A DNA stretch of 19,333 bases from CAZLFA01 sp964558665. Its GTDB lineage: Bacteria; Desulfobacterota; Syntrophia; Syntrophales; PHBD01. Numbering within the stretch: position 1 is the first letter of the stretch; the number at the start of each line of letters is the position of its first letter. Below the pieces are notes generated by a model. The model was not told where the DNA came from. It did no database searches and saw only the letters and a list, made by a program, of their open reading frames with translations. The stretch covers positions 1 to 19,333 of the forward strand of contig CAZLFA010000072.1 in NCBI GenBank assembly GCA_964558665.1. Reading direction: 5' to 3'. The translations under genes were made by a program, and so were the position numbers. Below are positions 1 to 7,537 of the stretch, one piece after another.

Positions 1-73
1 GAAATATTCAACAAATTGAAATATTTTTAAATAGTTACAGTTTCCGGATGGACACAAGATAGTTTAATACTCT

Positions 74-157
74 CCTGGTCGAAGAGGTTTTAAGCGGCGA
101 ATCAAATATTTTTCTTGTGAAAAATATTCTGAGCCGCGGAAAACCTCTTTGACCAGG
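74..157. repeat. 84-bp palindromic repeat, copy 1
   Basis: Long imperfect inverted repeat. The outer arms are CCTGGTC and GACCAGG; further in, AGAGGTTTT faces AAAACCTCT and GCGGC faces GCCGC, with an AT-rich centre AAATATTTTT / AAAAATATT. A second copy of the same length and orientation lies at 4168-4251, with similarity continuing about 30 bp to the right (GATGCCAA, then a T-run and TCGC). It lies just downstream of the EamA gene stop, so it may fold in the 3' end of that leftward transcript. It could be a REP/REPIN-like or MITE-like family, or a 3'-end processing or termination structure. The repeat itself is seen directly; its role is inferred. Confidence 0.85.
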
Positions 158-196
158 ATGCCAAGGTGTATTACTTTTTTCTCGCGTAATCCGGAT

Positions 197-1084
197 TCAA
201 CCTACCGATTCACCCTCGGGAATATGCTGAGAAATGGCGGCATATGCGCAACCTGCCAGAACGATCATACAACCGACAAGAGAACGCACGGTCACCGGTT
301 CATGAAGAAAGAACATGCCCAGCACGACATTTATAACGGGAGTAAGCATGCATAACAAAGAGCCTTCCGTAGCACCGACGAATTTGTAGGCGTGCGTCAT
401 CTGCAACTGGGCAATGGTGGCAAGAATGCCTATGACAAGCAAAACCATCCAGCCCGCTTCTGTGAACGCATATCCACCCGGTTGTGCCGGTACCGCAACG
501 ATAATCAATCCGAAAAAACACTGCGAGAAAAGAATCGCCCGTGAGGTGTCGGTCTCATGCAGCTTTTTGATGGAGAGGACGGCCCAGCCGGAAACCAATC
601 CTCCTGAAAGAGCCAGCAGGTCCATCCAGGATATTGCCCCAAGACCCTCCGACGGCACGATGATCAGGTATAATCCGCCAAAGGAAGCCGCTATGGCCAG
701 CCATACGCCGGGCTTGATTCGATCATTCAACAGAAAAGGAGCAAAGAGTCCTGCCCAGATTGGGTACGTATAGGTTAAGATTGTGGCCTTTGCGATACCG
801 ATATGAGTAATCGAGTAGAAATAAATGCTGGCCGCAGCGCCTCCGAACAGTCCGCGCGAGACAAGCCAGGGACGGTTTACGAAACGCAAGGGGTCGCGCA
901 GGCAGGCCGACAGAATCAATACCAGGATCATGCTTATCAGGAAGCGAAATTCTGCCGTTTTCCAGGCGCCTATTCCATATGTTTCGGCTGCGATACGCAC
1001 CAGCACTGACATCAGGCTGAACACTACCGCGGACGATATCATCCAGAAGACACCTTTCAGTGTCGGTGAAATATTATTCTTCAT
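197..1084 (-). CDS. EamA/DMT-family permease
   Basis: Predicted 295-aa integral membrane protein of the drug/metabolite transporter superfamily, with two tandem EamA domains (about residues 8-140 and 150-283) and around ten hydrophobic segments. The stretch ending the first repeat (ASIYFYSITHIGIAKATILTY) and the second-repeat segment with LTPVINVVLGMFFLHEP are typical of the family, where a Pro-containing helix is followed by a short E-P loop. Length is normal for the family. Members export or import small metabolites such as amino acids or nucleotide-related compounds; the substrate here cannot be told. It is the last gene of a leftward operon, starting 5 bp after the TSUP gene stop, and no good Shine-Dalgarno is visible, which suggests coupling to upstream translation. 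The 84-bp palindrome follows its stop. Confidence 0.88.
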   Translation of the reverse strand: MKNNISPTLKGVFWMISSAVVFSLMSVLVRIAAETYGIGAWKTAEFRFLISMILVLILSACLRDPLRFVNRPWLVSRGLFGGAAASIYFYSITHIGIAKATILTYTYPIWAGLFAPFLLNDRIKPGVWLAIAASFGGLYLIIVPSEGLGAISWMDLLALSGGLVSGWAVLSIKKLHETDTSRAILFSQCFFGLIIVAVPAQPGGYAFTEAGWMVLLVIGILATIAQLQMTHAYKFVGATEGSLLCMLTPVINVVLGMFFLHEPVTVRSLVGCMIVLAGCAYAAISQHIPEGESVG

Positions 1085-1089
1085 TTTCT

Positions 1090-1884
1090 TTACGCGCGAC
1101 CGCTTTGTTCCATGCAGGCTTCAACCGGAGGCGGTGCCTTCAAATACTGAAACCCCACCCAGATCAACACAGCCGCAAAAACAATCCTCAGATTAACCTC
1201 GGGAAGGACGTTGGCGAGTGATCCGCCCAGCCAGGTACCCAAAATAATCCCGGGAATAAGCCCTTTCAGCAGATGTCCCTCCGTGTTCCCCAGGCGCCAG
1301 TGCGCATATGCGCCTACCATACTGCCGGGGATTATTGCCAGTAACGTGCTTCCCTGGGCCATCTGCTGGTCGTATCCAGCTATAAGCACCATGGACGCGA
1401 TCATCAGCACTCCGCCGCCTACCCCCATCAAACCGGCCAGAAAACCCGTCATCAGACCTGTTGTGATGAGCACAACTGCTTTTATCCATTCATTCAGCGG
1501 TGATGCCAGATGAGGCAGGTAAGATTTTGCCGCCATTAGCACGGAGACCGCAATCAGAAAAACCCCGAAGGCGCGCCGCAGCTTCCATTCCGGCAGGCTG
1601 TTACAATAGCGCGCACCCATGCGGGCGGTAAGCATGGCGGGAACTGCGAGAAGTATCGATGCCGCAAGGTTCACATTCTGATTCATGCCATATACCATCG
1701 TTCCTATTATGCCTGTAAAAACGAGGGCGATAAGGCTTGTTCCATTCGCTTTATGCTGGCTGACCTTCAACAGGCCAACCATCATGGGTATCATTACAAC
1801 ACCCCCGCCAAGTCCTACCAGCCCCCCGAATACTCCCGCGGTCAGACCGATGAAAAAGCTCATGACTAAAATCAATGGCTTCAT
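1090..1884 (-). CDS. TSUP (TauE/SafE) family permease
   Basis: Predicted 264-aa membrane protein. Two internal repeats each carry the glycine-rich TSUP signature: GLVGLGGGVVMIP near the N-terminus and GLMGVGGGVLMIA in the middle, each inside a hydrophobic segment, with about eight membrane spans in all. TSUP proteins move sulfur-containing or organic anions (sulfite, sulfoacetate, taurine-related compounds, thiosulfate); the substrate is not determinable here. The ATG overlaps the HEAT gene stop in an ATGA arrangement, so translation is probably coupled, and no separate strong ribosome binding site is seen. The full length matches the family. The neighbours (a HEAT protein and an EamA permease) suggest a small transport operon without defining the solute. 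Confidence 0.9.
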   Translation of the reverse strand: MKPLILVMSFFIGLTAGVFGGLVGLGGGVVMIPMMVGLLKVSQHKANGTSLIALVFTGIIGTMVYGMNQNVNLAASILLAVPAMLTARMGARYCNSLPEWKLRRAFGVFLIAVSVLMAAKSYLPHLASPLNEWIKAVVLITTGLMTGFLAGLMGVGGGVLMIASMVLIAGYDQQMAQGSTLLAIIPGSMVGAYAHWRLGNTEGHLLKGLIPGIILGTWLGGSLANVLPEVNLRIVFAAVLIWVGFQYLKAPPPVEACMEQSGRA

Positions 1885-2870
1885 TTCGTAATCAGCAGAA
1901 CGGCTTCGGAAATTTTTTCGCGTACCCAGTCGTCTGGATCAAAAGCCCCGTTTTTAAGAGCCGGCACGGCTTTGCCGGCTGCGGATCCCATCTTGCCGAG
2001 GGCTTCTGCAGTACAGCCTCTGATCCATCTATCCGGGTCCTTCAGGGCGGGAATCATGTCCGGAACCGCAATAGCCGCTTCACTTCCGATCTCTCCGAGC
2101 GCCTTGACAGCCTCTCCCCTGATGTCCCGCGAATCATGTCCAAGAAGAGCCCGCAGAGCGGGAACCGCCTGCATCGCCGGTGATCTTGCATGTCCCAGGG
2201 CGCCGGCCGCCCATTTAACCGCCAGCTCATCCGGATCATCGAGCGCTTTGATGAGATGTTCCACGACTTCCTGTTCCAGTGTACCAATCAAACTCAAACT
2301 CGCGGCGGCCTGCCATCGGCCATCCCAATTCCTGTCCAGCAACGCATGAGCAAGGGGTAGAGCCGCTGCTCCGGCCTCTTTACCCGCCCAGTCAATTGCT
2401 TCAACAGCCACACGGCGCAGGGCGTGGTCATTGCTACGGAGTCCCTCGATCAGTACGGGAACGGCTTTTCCGGTATCATAGCCGATTTTGCTCAGGGCGC
2501 TTGCCGCCTGCATCCGGACTTCCTGTTCAGGATCGCACAGGGCCTCCAGCAGGTCCGGCACCATCGACTCGGCTGCGACCAACATTCCTCCCAGTTTTTC
2601 CGCTGCGTCCATCCTCTCCTGAGGATCGGGACTCTTAAGCTTTTCTTTCATTCTCGCGATCTTCCACCTGGCATCCAGCTTATCATAGAGCGCGATTGCA
2701 CCGATAATCAAACCAAAGACCAGCAGAACAGCCATGAATGCCACAACAGCCTCTCCAAGGCTTTTCTGCCCGGCCGCAATGGCGACCGCTATACCCAGGA
2801 TGAACAGAATAATCCAGTATTCGAGGAGCATACCCCGTTCATCTGTCAGCATGTTCTTATTCTTTTTCAT
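1881..2870 (-). CDS. Membrane-anchored HEAT-repeat protein
   Basis: Predicted 329-aa protein. Two hydrophobic segments (about residues 17-33 and 41-61) are followed by a charged linker and then about seven HEAT/PBS-lyase-like repeats from about residue 80 to the end. Each repeat has the pattern xDPDxxVRxxAAxALGxIG...AVPxLxxxL, for example near 112-140, 208-240, 245-272 and 280-305. Such repeats form a superhelical protein-binding surface; no catalytic motif is visible. The start is uncertain: Met1, Met7 and Met14 are all possible, and none has a clear Shine-Dalgarno. It is the first gene of the HEAT-TSUP-EamA operon and overlaps the TSUP start by 4 bp. It may be a scaffold for the co-encoded permeases, but that is inference. 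Confidence 0.85.
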   Translation of the reverse strand: MKKNKNMLTDERGMLLEYWIILFILGIAVAIAAGQKSLGEAVVAFMAVLLVFGLIIGAIALYDKLDARWKIARMKEKLKSPDPQERMDAAEKLGGMLVAAESMVPDLLEALCDPEQEVRMQAASALSKIGYDTGKAVPVLIEGLRSNDHALRRVAVEAIDWAGKEAGAAALPLAHALLDRNWDGRWQAAASLSLIGTLEQEVVEHLIKALDDPDELAVKWAAGALGHARSPAMQAVPALRALLGHDSRDIRGEAVKALGEIGSEAAIAVPDMIPALKDPDRWIRGCTAEALGKMGSAAGKAVPALKNGAFDPDDWVREKISEAVLLITK

Positions 2871-2924
2871 AGAGGCAGGATAAACGAAGCATCCAAGAAA
2901 GCCAAGTATTTTTGAATAAACGCA

Positions 2925-2968
2925 GATTACACAACAGAAAATATGGACACTTAAATAAGCAAATACTT
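2925..2968 (+). repeat. 44-nt imperfect direct repeat, left of prenyltransferase
   Basis: This stretch aligns without gaps to 4123-4166, which immediately precedes the second 84-bp palindrome. I count about 31 of 44 identical positions, including CAACAGAA and ATAAGCAAATA. The two copies bracket the prenyltransferase gene. A weaker relative (ATGGACAC...AATACT) precedes palindrome copy 1 at about 48-71. It may be a left flank of the palindromic repeat family that has lost the palindrome. Confidence 0.5.
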
Positions 2969-3003
2969 GAACTCGTAACTATTAGTATAGGTTGACATTA
3001 CAA

Positions 3004-3993
3004 ATGAATTACCTTATACCGACATGCGAAATAAAAAAAGTGAAGGCGGAGAAAGTGGAATCCGTTATCAATGTACCCGACAAGCCAAACATTGCCAAAC
3101 TGTTGTTTTTAGAGACCAGGCCCCAGTTTCTGATTCTTATCCCCTGTGTATTGGCCCCCGGCGTAGCCATGGCCGTTACGGAGGGGCACTTTAACGGCCT
3201 TCATCTGATACTGGCGCTTATTGGCAGTCTGCTGGTACACGCCTCGGTAAATATTCTCAACGACTATACCGACTGGGTTCGGGGAACCGACAAACTTGTC
3301 CTGAGGACACCTTTCTCCGGAGGCAGCGGCCTAATAAAGGCGGGACTGCTTGACCAGCGCACAGTTCTCATTCAGGGCATCGTCATGTTTGCAATTGCGT
3401 GCATCATCGGCCTGTACTTTATATATCTCTACCCGATACTGTTCTGGTTTGTGCTTGCCGGTGGATTGCTTACCGTCCTTTACACACCCGTTCTGACCAA
3501 GGTGGTTATCACCGAAATCTTCCCGGGCATCGGCCTGGGCGTAATTCCGGTTATCGGTGCATACATTGTCATGCAGCCGGTAGGCAACGTCCATTTACCA
3601 TCTTCCCTCTGGTGGGTGAGCATCCCGCCGGGAATTCTTGTTTCCGCTCTTCTCTGGATCAATGAACTGCCGGACATTAAAGCCGACTCCGCCACCGGAC
3701 GCAGACACGCCGTTCTCCTCCTGGGAACCAGGAAGGCGGTATGGGGATATGTCATATTGCTTGTCTTAACCTACATACAAATAATCATTCCTGTTGTGAT
3801 GCGAATACTGCCTTTATGGAGTCTGATGGGGCTGTTGACCATACCTGTTGCCATCAAGGCCGCCACCGGTGCTATCAAAAATCACGACAATATCGAGGGT
3901 ATCATTCCTGCTCTGGGTCAGAATGTCATTGCTGTTTTGGCCACGCCGGTGCTTACGGCCGTTGGGATAGGCATTGCCGCTTTCCTCAAATAA
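3004..3993 (+). CDS. UbiA/MenA-like prenyltransferase
   Basis: Integral membrane protein of the UbiA superfamily, about 329 aa from the ATG chosen here. The two Asp-rich motifs that bind prenyl-diphosphate through Mg2+ are both present: NDYTDWVRGTD (about residues 86-96) and NELPDIKAD (about 220-228). The form of the second motif (N-x3-D-x3-D) is closer to MenA (1,4-dihydroxy-2-naphthoate polyprenyltransferase) than to UbiA proper. Several strongly hydrophobic helices surround the motifs. Membrane quinone synthesis is the likely role, but other aromatic prenyl acceptors are possible. The start is uncertain: a TTG at 2992 lies in frame upstream, and neither start has a good Shine-Dalgarno; the first 30 residues are not conserved-looking. 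It is a single-gene unit closed by the terminator at 4066-4106 and diverges from the HEAT operon. Confidence 0.87.
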   Translation: MNYLIPTCEIKKVKAEKVESVINVPDKPNIAKLLFLETRPQFLILIPCVLAPGVAMAVTEGHFNGLHLILALIGSLLVHASVNILNDYTDWVRGTDKLVLRTPFSGGSGLIKAGLLDQRTVLIQGIVMFAIACIIGLYFIYLYPILFWFVLAGGLLTVLYTPVLTKVVITEIFPGIGLGVIPVIGAYIVMQPVGNVHLPSSLWWVSIPPGILVSALLWINELPDIKADSATGRRHAVLLLGTRKAVWGYVILLVLTYIQIIIPVVMRILPLWSLMGLLTIPVAIKAATGAIKNHDNIEGIIPALGQNVIAVLATPVLTAVGIGIAAFLK

Positions 3994-4065
3994 TTTCCAG
4001 TTCTGAATCAGAATCGATGCGGTTTACACCGGCAATTGAGTGCACCCAATAATTCATCATAAACA

Positions 4066-4106
4066 AAAAACCGTATCCGGCAACAAAATATCCGAATACG
4101 GTTTTT
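4066..4106. terminator. Bidirectional rho-independent terminator after prenyltransferase
   Basis: Perfect 11-bp inverted repeat AAAAACCGTAT / ATACGGTTTTT with a 19-nt spacer that can extend the stem through CGG/CCG. It ends in a T-run on the plus strand and has an A-run on the left, so it can act in both directions. It lies 73 bp after the prenyltransferase stop. Confidence 0.85.
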
Positions 4107-4122
4107 CTGCTTATTTATTCCT

Positions 4123-4166
4123 GATTATGCAACAGAACGCACAGGTACTTGGATAAGCAAATATTA
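4123..4166 (+). repeat. 44-nt imperfect direct repeat, right of prenyltransferase
   Basis: Partner of 2925-2968 (gap-free alignment, about 31 of 44 positions). It runs directly into palindrome copy 2, which suggests it is part of the same element. Confidence 0.5.
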
Positions 4167-4167
4167 T

Positions 4168-4251
4168 CCTGGTCAAAGGGGTTTTCAAGCGGCGAATCAA
4201 ATATTTTTCCTGTGAAAATATTCTGAGCCGCGGGAAGCCTCTGTGACCAGG
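4168..4251. repeat. 84-bp palindromic repeat, copy 2
   Basis: Same length, orientation and architecture as 74-157: outer arms CCTGGTC / GACCAGG, inner GCGGC / GCCGC, AT-rich centre. Copies differ by about nine substitutions and two compensating single-base indels. It begins about 56 bp downstream of the nfnB stop, so it would lie in the 3' end of the nfnAB transcript. The stretch 3994-4307 has no gene; it holds the prenyltransferase terminator, the 44-nt repeat and this element. Confidence 0.85.
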
Positions 4252-4307
4252 ATGCCAAAGGGTATTGCTTTTTTATCGCATAAGCTGGGCTTATCTGTCG
4301 TTGCTGT

Positions 4308-5729
4308 CTAATTGTTTGACAGATAGTTGTGGATCGCCTGTGCCGCCTTCCTTCCTGCCCCCATCGCCAGAATAACAGTGGCTGACCCGGTAACTATATC
4401 TCCGCCGGCATAGACTCCTTTGCGGGTTGTCTCGCCCTTTTCATCTTTTGTGATGATGTAGCCCCATTTATTTGTCTCCAGGCCCGGTGTAGTCGCCGGA
4501 ACGATTGGGTTGGCCATGGTGCCGACGGCAACAACCACTGTGTCAACATCAATAACAAACTCGGAACCTTTTACCGGAACGGGGCTTCGCCTGCCTGATG
4601 CATCCGGTTCTCCGAGCTCCATACGCAGACATTCCATCCCCTTGACCCAGCCGTTTTCATCGCCTATATATCTCACCGGATTTGTCAGGAGCTTGAACTG
4701 TACACCTTCCTCCTGGGCATGATGCACCTCCTCGGCGCGGGCCGGCATTTCCACCTCCGTGCGCCGGTAAATGATATAGGCATTATCCGCTCCCAGGCGC
4801 AGGGCGGTACGCACTGAATCCATGGCCACGTTTCCGCCGCCGACAACGGCCACATTCCTGCCGCGAACAATGGGTGTGTCGTAATCCGGGAAAAGGTAGG
4901 CCTTCATAAGATTGGATCGCGTCAGGTATTCATTGGCCGAATAAATGCCGCTCAAGTTCTCTCCCGGGATATTCATGAACACCGGGGCACCGGCGCCGAC
5001 GGCAAGGTATACTGCGTGATAGCCTTCTGCAAAAAGCTCATCGACGGTTTTGATCCTGCCGATGACGGAATTCAATTCTATCTTCACGCCCAGCTTCCTC
5101 AGATAATCGACCTCCGCCTCGACAATGCTCTTGGGAAGGCGGAACTCAGGTATTCCATAAACCAGCACGCCGCCCGCCTTGTGCAATGCCTCATAGATCG
5201 TCACCTCATAGCCGAGTTTGACAAGATCTCCAGCAATCGTCAGACCCGATGGCCCGGCGCCAACTACCGCAACCTTGCAGAAATTCTTTTTGGCTATCTC
5301 CGGTATCAGAATCTTGCCTGAATTGCGCTCAAAATCCGCGGCAAAACGTTCCAGCCTGCCGATGGCAACAGGTTCGCCTTTCTTGCCGAGGATGCAGACC
5401 TTTTCACACTGATCCTCCTGAGGACAGACCCTTCCGCAGACCGCAGGCAGTCCATTGGTCTCCTTTAATTTCCAGGCCGCCTCAATAAATTTGCCTTCGG
5501 CAATCAACGACACAAAACCTGGAATGTTGACATCCACCGGGCATCCGCTAACACAGCCGGGTTTTTTGCACTGGATGCACCGCTTTGCTTCCATAATTGC
5601 CGTCTCCGGAGAGTATCCGAGAGGCACTTCTTCGAAGTTCTTTATACGCGCCCCGGGGTCCTGTTCCGGCATCTTCTGCCTGGGGACTTTATCCTTCTTC
5701 TCTTTTTTTTCTTTGCTTTCAGTTTCCAT
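4308..5729 (-). CDS. nfnB: NfnB-like NADP-dependent oxidoreductase, large subunit (GltD family)
   Basis: Predicted 473-aa flavoprotein. Together with NfnA it would form the electron-bifurcating NADH-dependent ferredoxin:NADP+ oxidoreductase, also annotated as glutamate synthase small chain or sulfide dehydrogenase alpha. An N-terminal Fe-S domain has CIQCKKPGCVSGCP (51-63) and CGRVCPQEDQCEKVC (98-112). The FAD motif VAVVGAGPSGL is at about 153-163, and an NADP-type Rossmann motif VAVVGGGNVAMD follows near 300. A final AGGDIVTG segment binds FAD. Start chosen at the ATG at 5729 rather than further upstream: it has AGGTG about 9 nt before it and overlaps the nfnA stop by 11 bp, and the upstream extension has no family resemblance. 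The first 30 residues are a lysine-rich tail. No glutamate synthase large subunit is nearby, which favours Nfn over GltD. Confidence 0.9.
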   Translation of the reverse strand: METESKEKKEKKDKVPRQKMPEQDPGARIKNFEEVPLGYSPETAIMEAKRCIQCKKPGCVSGCPVDVNIPGFVSLIAEGKFIEAAWKLKETNGLPAVCGRVCPQEDQCEKVCILGKKGEPVAIGRLERFAADFERNSGKILIPEIAKKNFCKVAVVGAGPSGLTIAGDLVKLGYEVTIYEALHKAGGVLVYGIPEFRLPKSIVEAEVDYLRKLGVKIELNSVIGRIKTVDELFAEGYHAVYLAVGAGAPVFMNIPGENLSGIYSANEYLTRSNLMKAYLFPDYDTPIVRGRNVAVVGGGNVAMDSVRTALRLGADNAYIIYRRTEVEMPARAEEVHHAQEEGVQFKLLTNPVRYIGDENGWVKGMECLRMELGEPDASGRRSPVPVKGSEFVIDVDTVVVAVGTMANPIVPATTPGLETNKWGYIITKDEKGETTRKGVYAGGDIVTGSATVILAMGAGRKAAQAIHNYLSNN

Positions 5730-6555
5730 CACATCCGCACCTATGCAGTTGGTACGCCTGTTTCTCCATATCACAGTACATCTTCAGGCGGCTTGATAAA
5801 AGATCGAAGTCGACTTTATGCCCGTCAAACTCAGGCCCGTCAACACACGTGAATTTTGTTTTCCCTCCCACGGAAACCCTGCATGCACCGCACATTCCGG
5901 TTGCATCCACCATAATGGAGTTGAGGCTGACCGTAGTAGGAATACCATGGGGTTTCGTTACATTGCAGATGACCTTCATCATGGGCACCGGCCCGATAGT
6001 AAAGACATGATCGATTTTTTCCCCCTCATCGATCATCTTCTGCAGAACAGCACTGACAAATCCATGAAATCCGTAAGAGCCGTCATCGGTCGCAACGATC
6101 AGTTTATCACTTGTTTTCCCCATCTCCTCTTCAAGTATCAAAAGGTCCTTAGTTCTGGAACCGATGATCGAAGTGACCCGGTTTCCGGCTTTTTTCAACG
6201 CAACAGCCAGAGGATAGACGACACCAACGCCGACGCCGCCGCCGATGCAAACCGCGTGTCCGTAATTCTCGATTTCTGTCGGGTTGCCCAGAGGCCCCTG
6301 AAAATCCTGGATGGCGTCTCCCACGTTCATGGCGGCGAGTGTGGCTGTAGTCTTACCGACAATCTGAAAGATGATGGTTACTGTCCCTTTCGCAGCATCG
6401 GAATCCACAATGGTCAGTGGAATGCGCTCACCTTTCTCGTCGACCTTCAGGATGATGAACTGACCCGCCTTGCGCTTTCCGGCGATCTCCGGCGCCTGTA
6501 CATCCATCCGGACGACACTTTCCGACAACATCTTCTTTTCAACAATTTTATACAA
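5719..6555 (-). CDS. nfnA: NfnA-like ferredoxin-NADP reductase, small subunit
   Basis: Predicted 278-aa subunit related to dihydroorotate dehydrogenase electron-transfer subunit PyrK and to sulfide dehydrogenase beta. The N-terminal half is an FAD-binding barrel (IPLTIVD near 45-51; GPLGNP near 87-92). An NAD-binding region contains AVCIGGGVGVGVVYPLA (101-117). The C-terminal [2Fe-2S] site reads VDATGMCGAC...FTCVDGPEFDG, with Cys222, Cys225 and Cys237; this family is known to use one Asp plus three Cys, and Asp217 is the likely fourth ligand. It handles NADH and passes electrons to NfnB. Translation starts at TTG (6555-6553) behind AGGAGAAG about 7 nt upstream. It overlaps nfnB, so the two are co-translated, and it is separated from the upstream Hdr-Flx genes by a terminator. 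Confidence 0.9.
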   Translation of the reverse strand: MYKIVEKKMLSESVVRMDVQAPEIAGKRKAGQFIILKVDEKGERIPLTIVDSDAAKGTVTIIFQIVGKTTATLAAMNVGDAIQDFQGPLGNPTEIENYGHAVCIGGGVGVGVVYPLAVALKKAGNRVTSIIGSRTKDLLILEEEMGKTSDKLIVATDDGSYGFHGFVSAVLQKMIDEGEKIDHVFTIGPVPMMKVICNVTKPHGIPTTVSLNSIMVDATGMCGACRVSVGGKTKFTCVDGPEFDGHKVDFDLLSSRLKMYCDMEKQAYQLHRCGCDGN

Positions 6556-6605
6556 TTATCTTCTCCTGTATATGGTAATTTAATAAATGCAACTTCACAC
6601 CTCAT

Positions 6606-6636
6606 ATAAAAAAAGAGGGAGCCCATGCCGGCTCCC
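6606..6636 (-). terminator. Rho-independent terminator between flxA-like gene and nfnA
   Basis: Read on the minus strand: perfect 7-bp stem GGGAGCC / GGCTCCC with a 6-nt loop, followed by CTC and a run of seven or more T. It lies 49 bp beyond the stop of the FAD/NAD(P) subunit and about 50 bp before nfnA. It marks the end of the Hdr-Flx transcript or partial attenuation into nfnAB. No convincing promoter is visible between it and nfnA. Confidence 0.85.
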
Positions 6637-6645
6637 GTTATAGCA

Positions 6646-6660
6646 CCCTTATAATAAGGG
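6646..6660. repeat. 15-bp perfect palindrome between flxA-like stop and terminator
   Basis: CCCTTAT-A-ATAAGGG, a 7-bp perfect inverted repeat around one base. It sits just upstream of the terminator on the minus strand. It may be an RNA processing hairpin or protein site; role unknown. Confidence 0.5.
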
Positions 6661-6684
6661 AAACCATGATCCAGAAAAACATTG

Positions 6685-7524
6685 TCAGTATTCCTTGGTC
6701 AGCTTGTCCAGTTCTGCCAGAGAAAATACCGGCCCGTCCTTGCATACATATTTGCTGCCGACATTACAGCGGCCGCATTTCCCTATGCCGCATTTCATCC
6801 GCATTTCCAGAGATGTAATAATATTCTCCTTGGAAAAGTTCAAGTCGAAAAATACCGGCAGAGTGAAGCGGATCATGATCGGGGGCCCGCAGATGACGGC
6901 AACGGCATTGTCGGCGCTGGGGGCTACCTCCTTGCATACTGTCGGTACAAATCCCTCACGGCCTTTCCACGTTGAATCACCCTTGTCTACTGTTACGTTC
7001 ATGTCGATGTCGCTGCGTTTCTCCCAGGCGACCAGTTCATCCTTGTACAGGAGCAGACCGGGATTTCTTGCGCCGTATATAACAGTTATTTTGCCGAATC
7101 TCGAGCGGTTAGCATCGTCGAGCATATAGTTGATCAGGGAGCGTAATGTAGTAAAAGCAAAACCGCCGCCGACAATAACGATATTCTTGCCCTGCAGAAA
7201 TTCAATCGGCCAGGAATTACCTAATGGCCCGCGAATACCCATTACCATCCCCTCTTCCATGCTGTGCAGCTCTGAAGTCACTACACCCGCTTTCTGGACG
7301 GTAAATTCAACATAGCCTTTCTGGGTAGGTGATGAGGCGATCCCAATGGGAGATTCGCCTTTGCCGAAGATTGAAAGCTCTCCGAACTGGCCGGGAATAT
7401 ATTTGTATCTTTCCTCATCATCCTTATTAACGAAAGAGAACCGGAAGGTCTTGATGTCCTTAGTGTCAACCTCCGTAATAATTTTGCTGATCTCTACGGG
7501 AATTGGTACATATGGATTTTGCAT
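6685..7524 (-). CDS. FlxA/HydG-like FAD/NAD(P)-binding subunit
   Basis: Predicted 279-aa flavoprotein of the ferredoxin-NADP reductase fold, related to sulfhydrogenase gamma (HydG), anaerobic sulfite reductase B and FlxA. The FAD region includes YIPGQFGELSIFGKGESPIGIAS (42-64) and GPLGNSWP (99-106); the NAD(P) region starts IVIVGGGFAFTTLRSL (115-130) and includes CGPPIMI. A C-terminal [2Fe-2S] site has CGIGKCGRCNVG...YVCKDGPVF (Cys245, 250, 253, 261). It is the likely NAD(P)H entry or exit point of the Hdr-Flx complex. Start chosen at the ATG at 7524, preceded by GGGAG with 6-nt spacing and 13 bp after the preceding stop; an in-frame ATG further upstream would overlap the previous gene and lacks family similarity. 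It is the last gene before the terminator. Confidence 0.88.
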   Translation of the reverse strand: MQNPYVPIPVEISKIITEVDTKDIKTFRFSFVNKDDEERYKYIPGQFGELSIFGKGESPIGIASSPTQKGYVEFTVQKAGVVTSELHSMEEGMVMGIRGPLGNSWPIEFLQGKNIVIVGGGFAFTTLRSLINYMLDDANRSRFGKITVIYGARNPGLLLYKDELVAWEKRSDIDMNVTVDKGDSTWKGREGFVPTVCKEVAPSADNAVAVICGPPIMIRFTLPVFFDLNFSKENIITSLEMRMKCGIGKCGRCNVGSKYVCKDGPVFSLAELDKLTKEY

Positions 7525-7537
7525 GACGCTCTCCCAA

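Noticed and set aside
4308..5729. Glutamate synthase small subunit for nitrogen assimilation
   Set aside because: No GltB-type large subunit is nearby, and the gene overlaps an NfnA-type partner; Nfn fits better.
5818..6609. Plus-strand open frame of about 263 codons
   Set aside because: It is a shadow of nfnA, which has full family motifs on the other strand.
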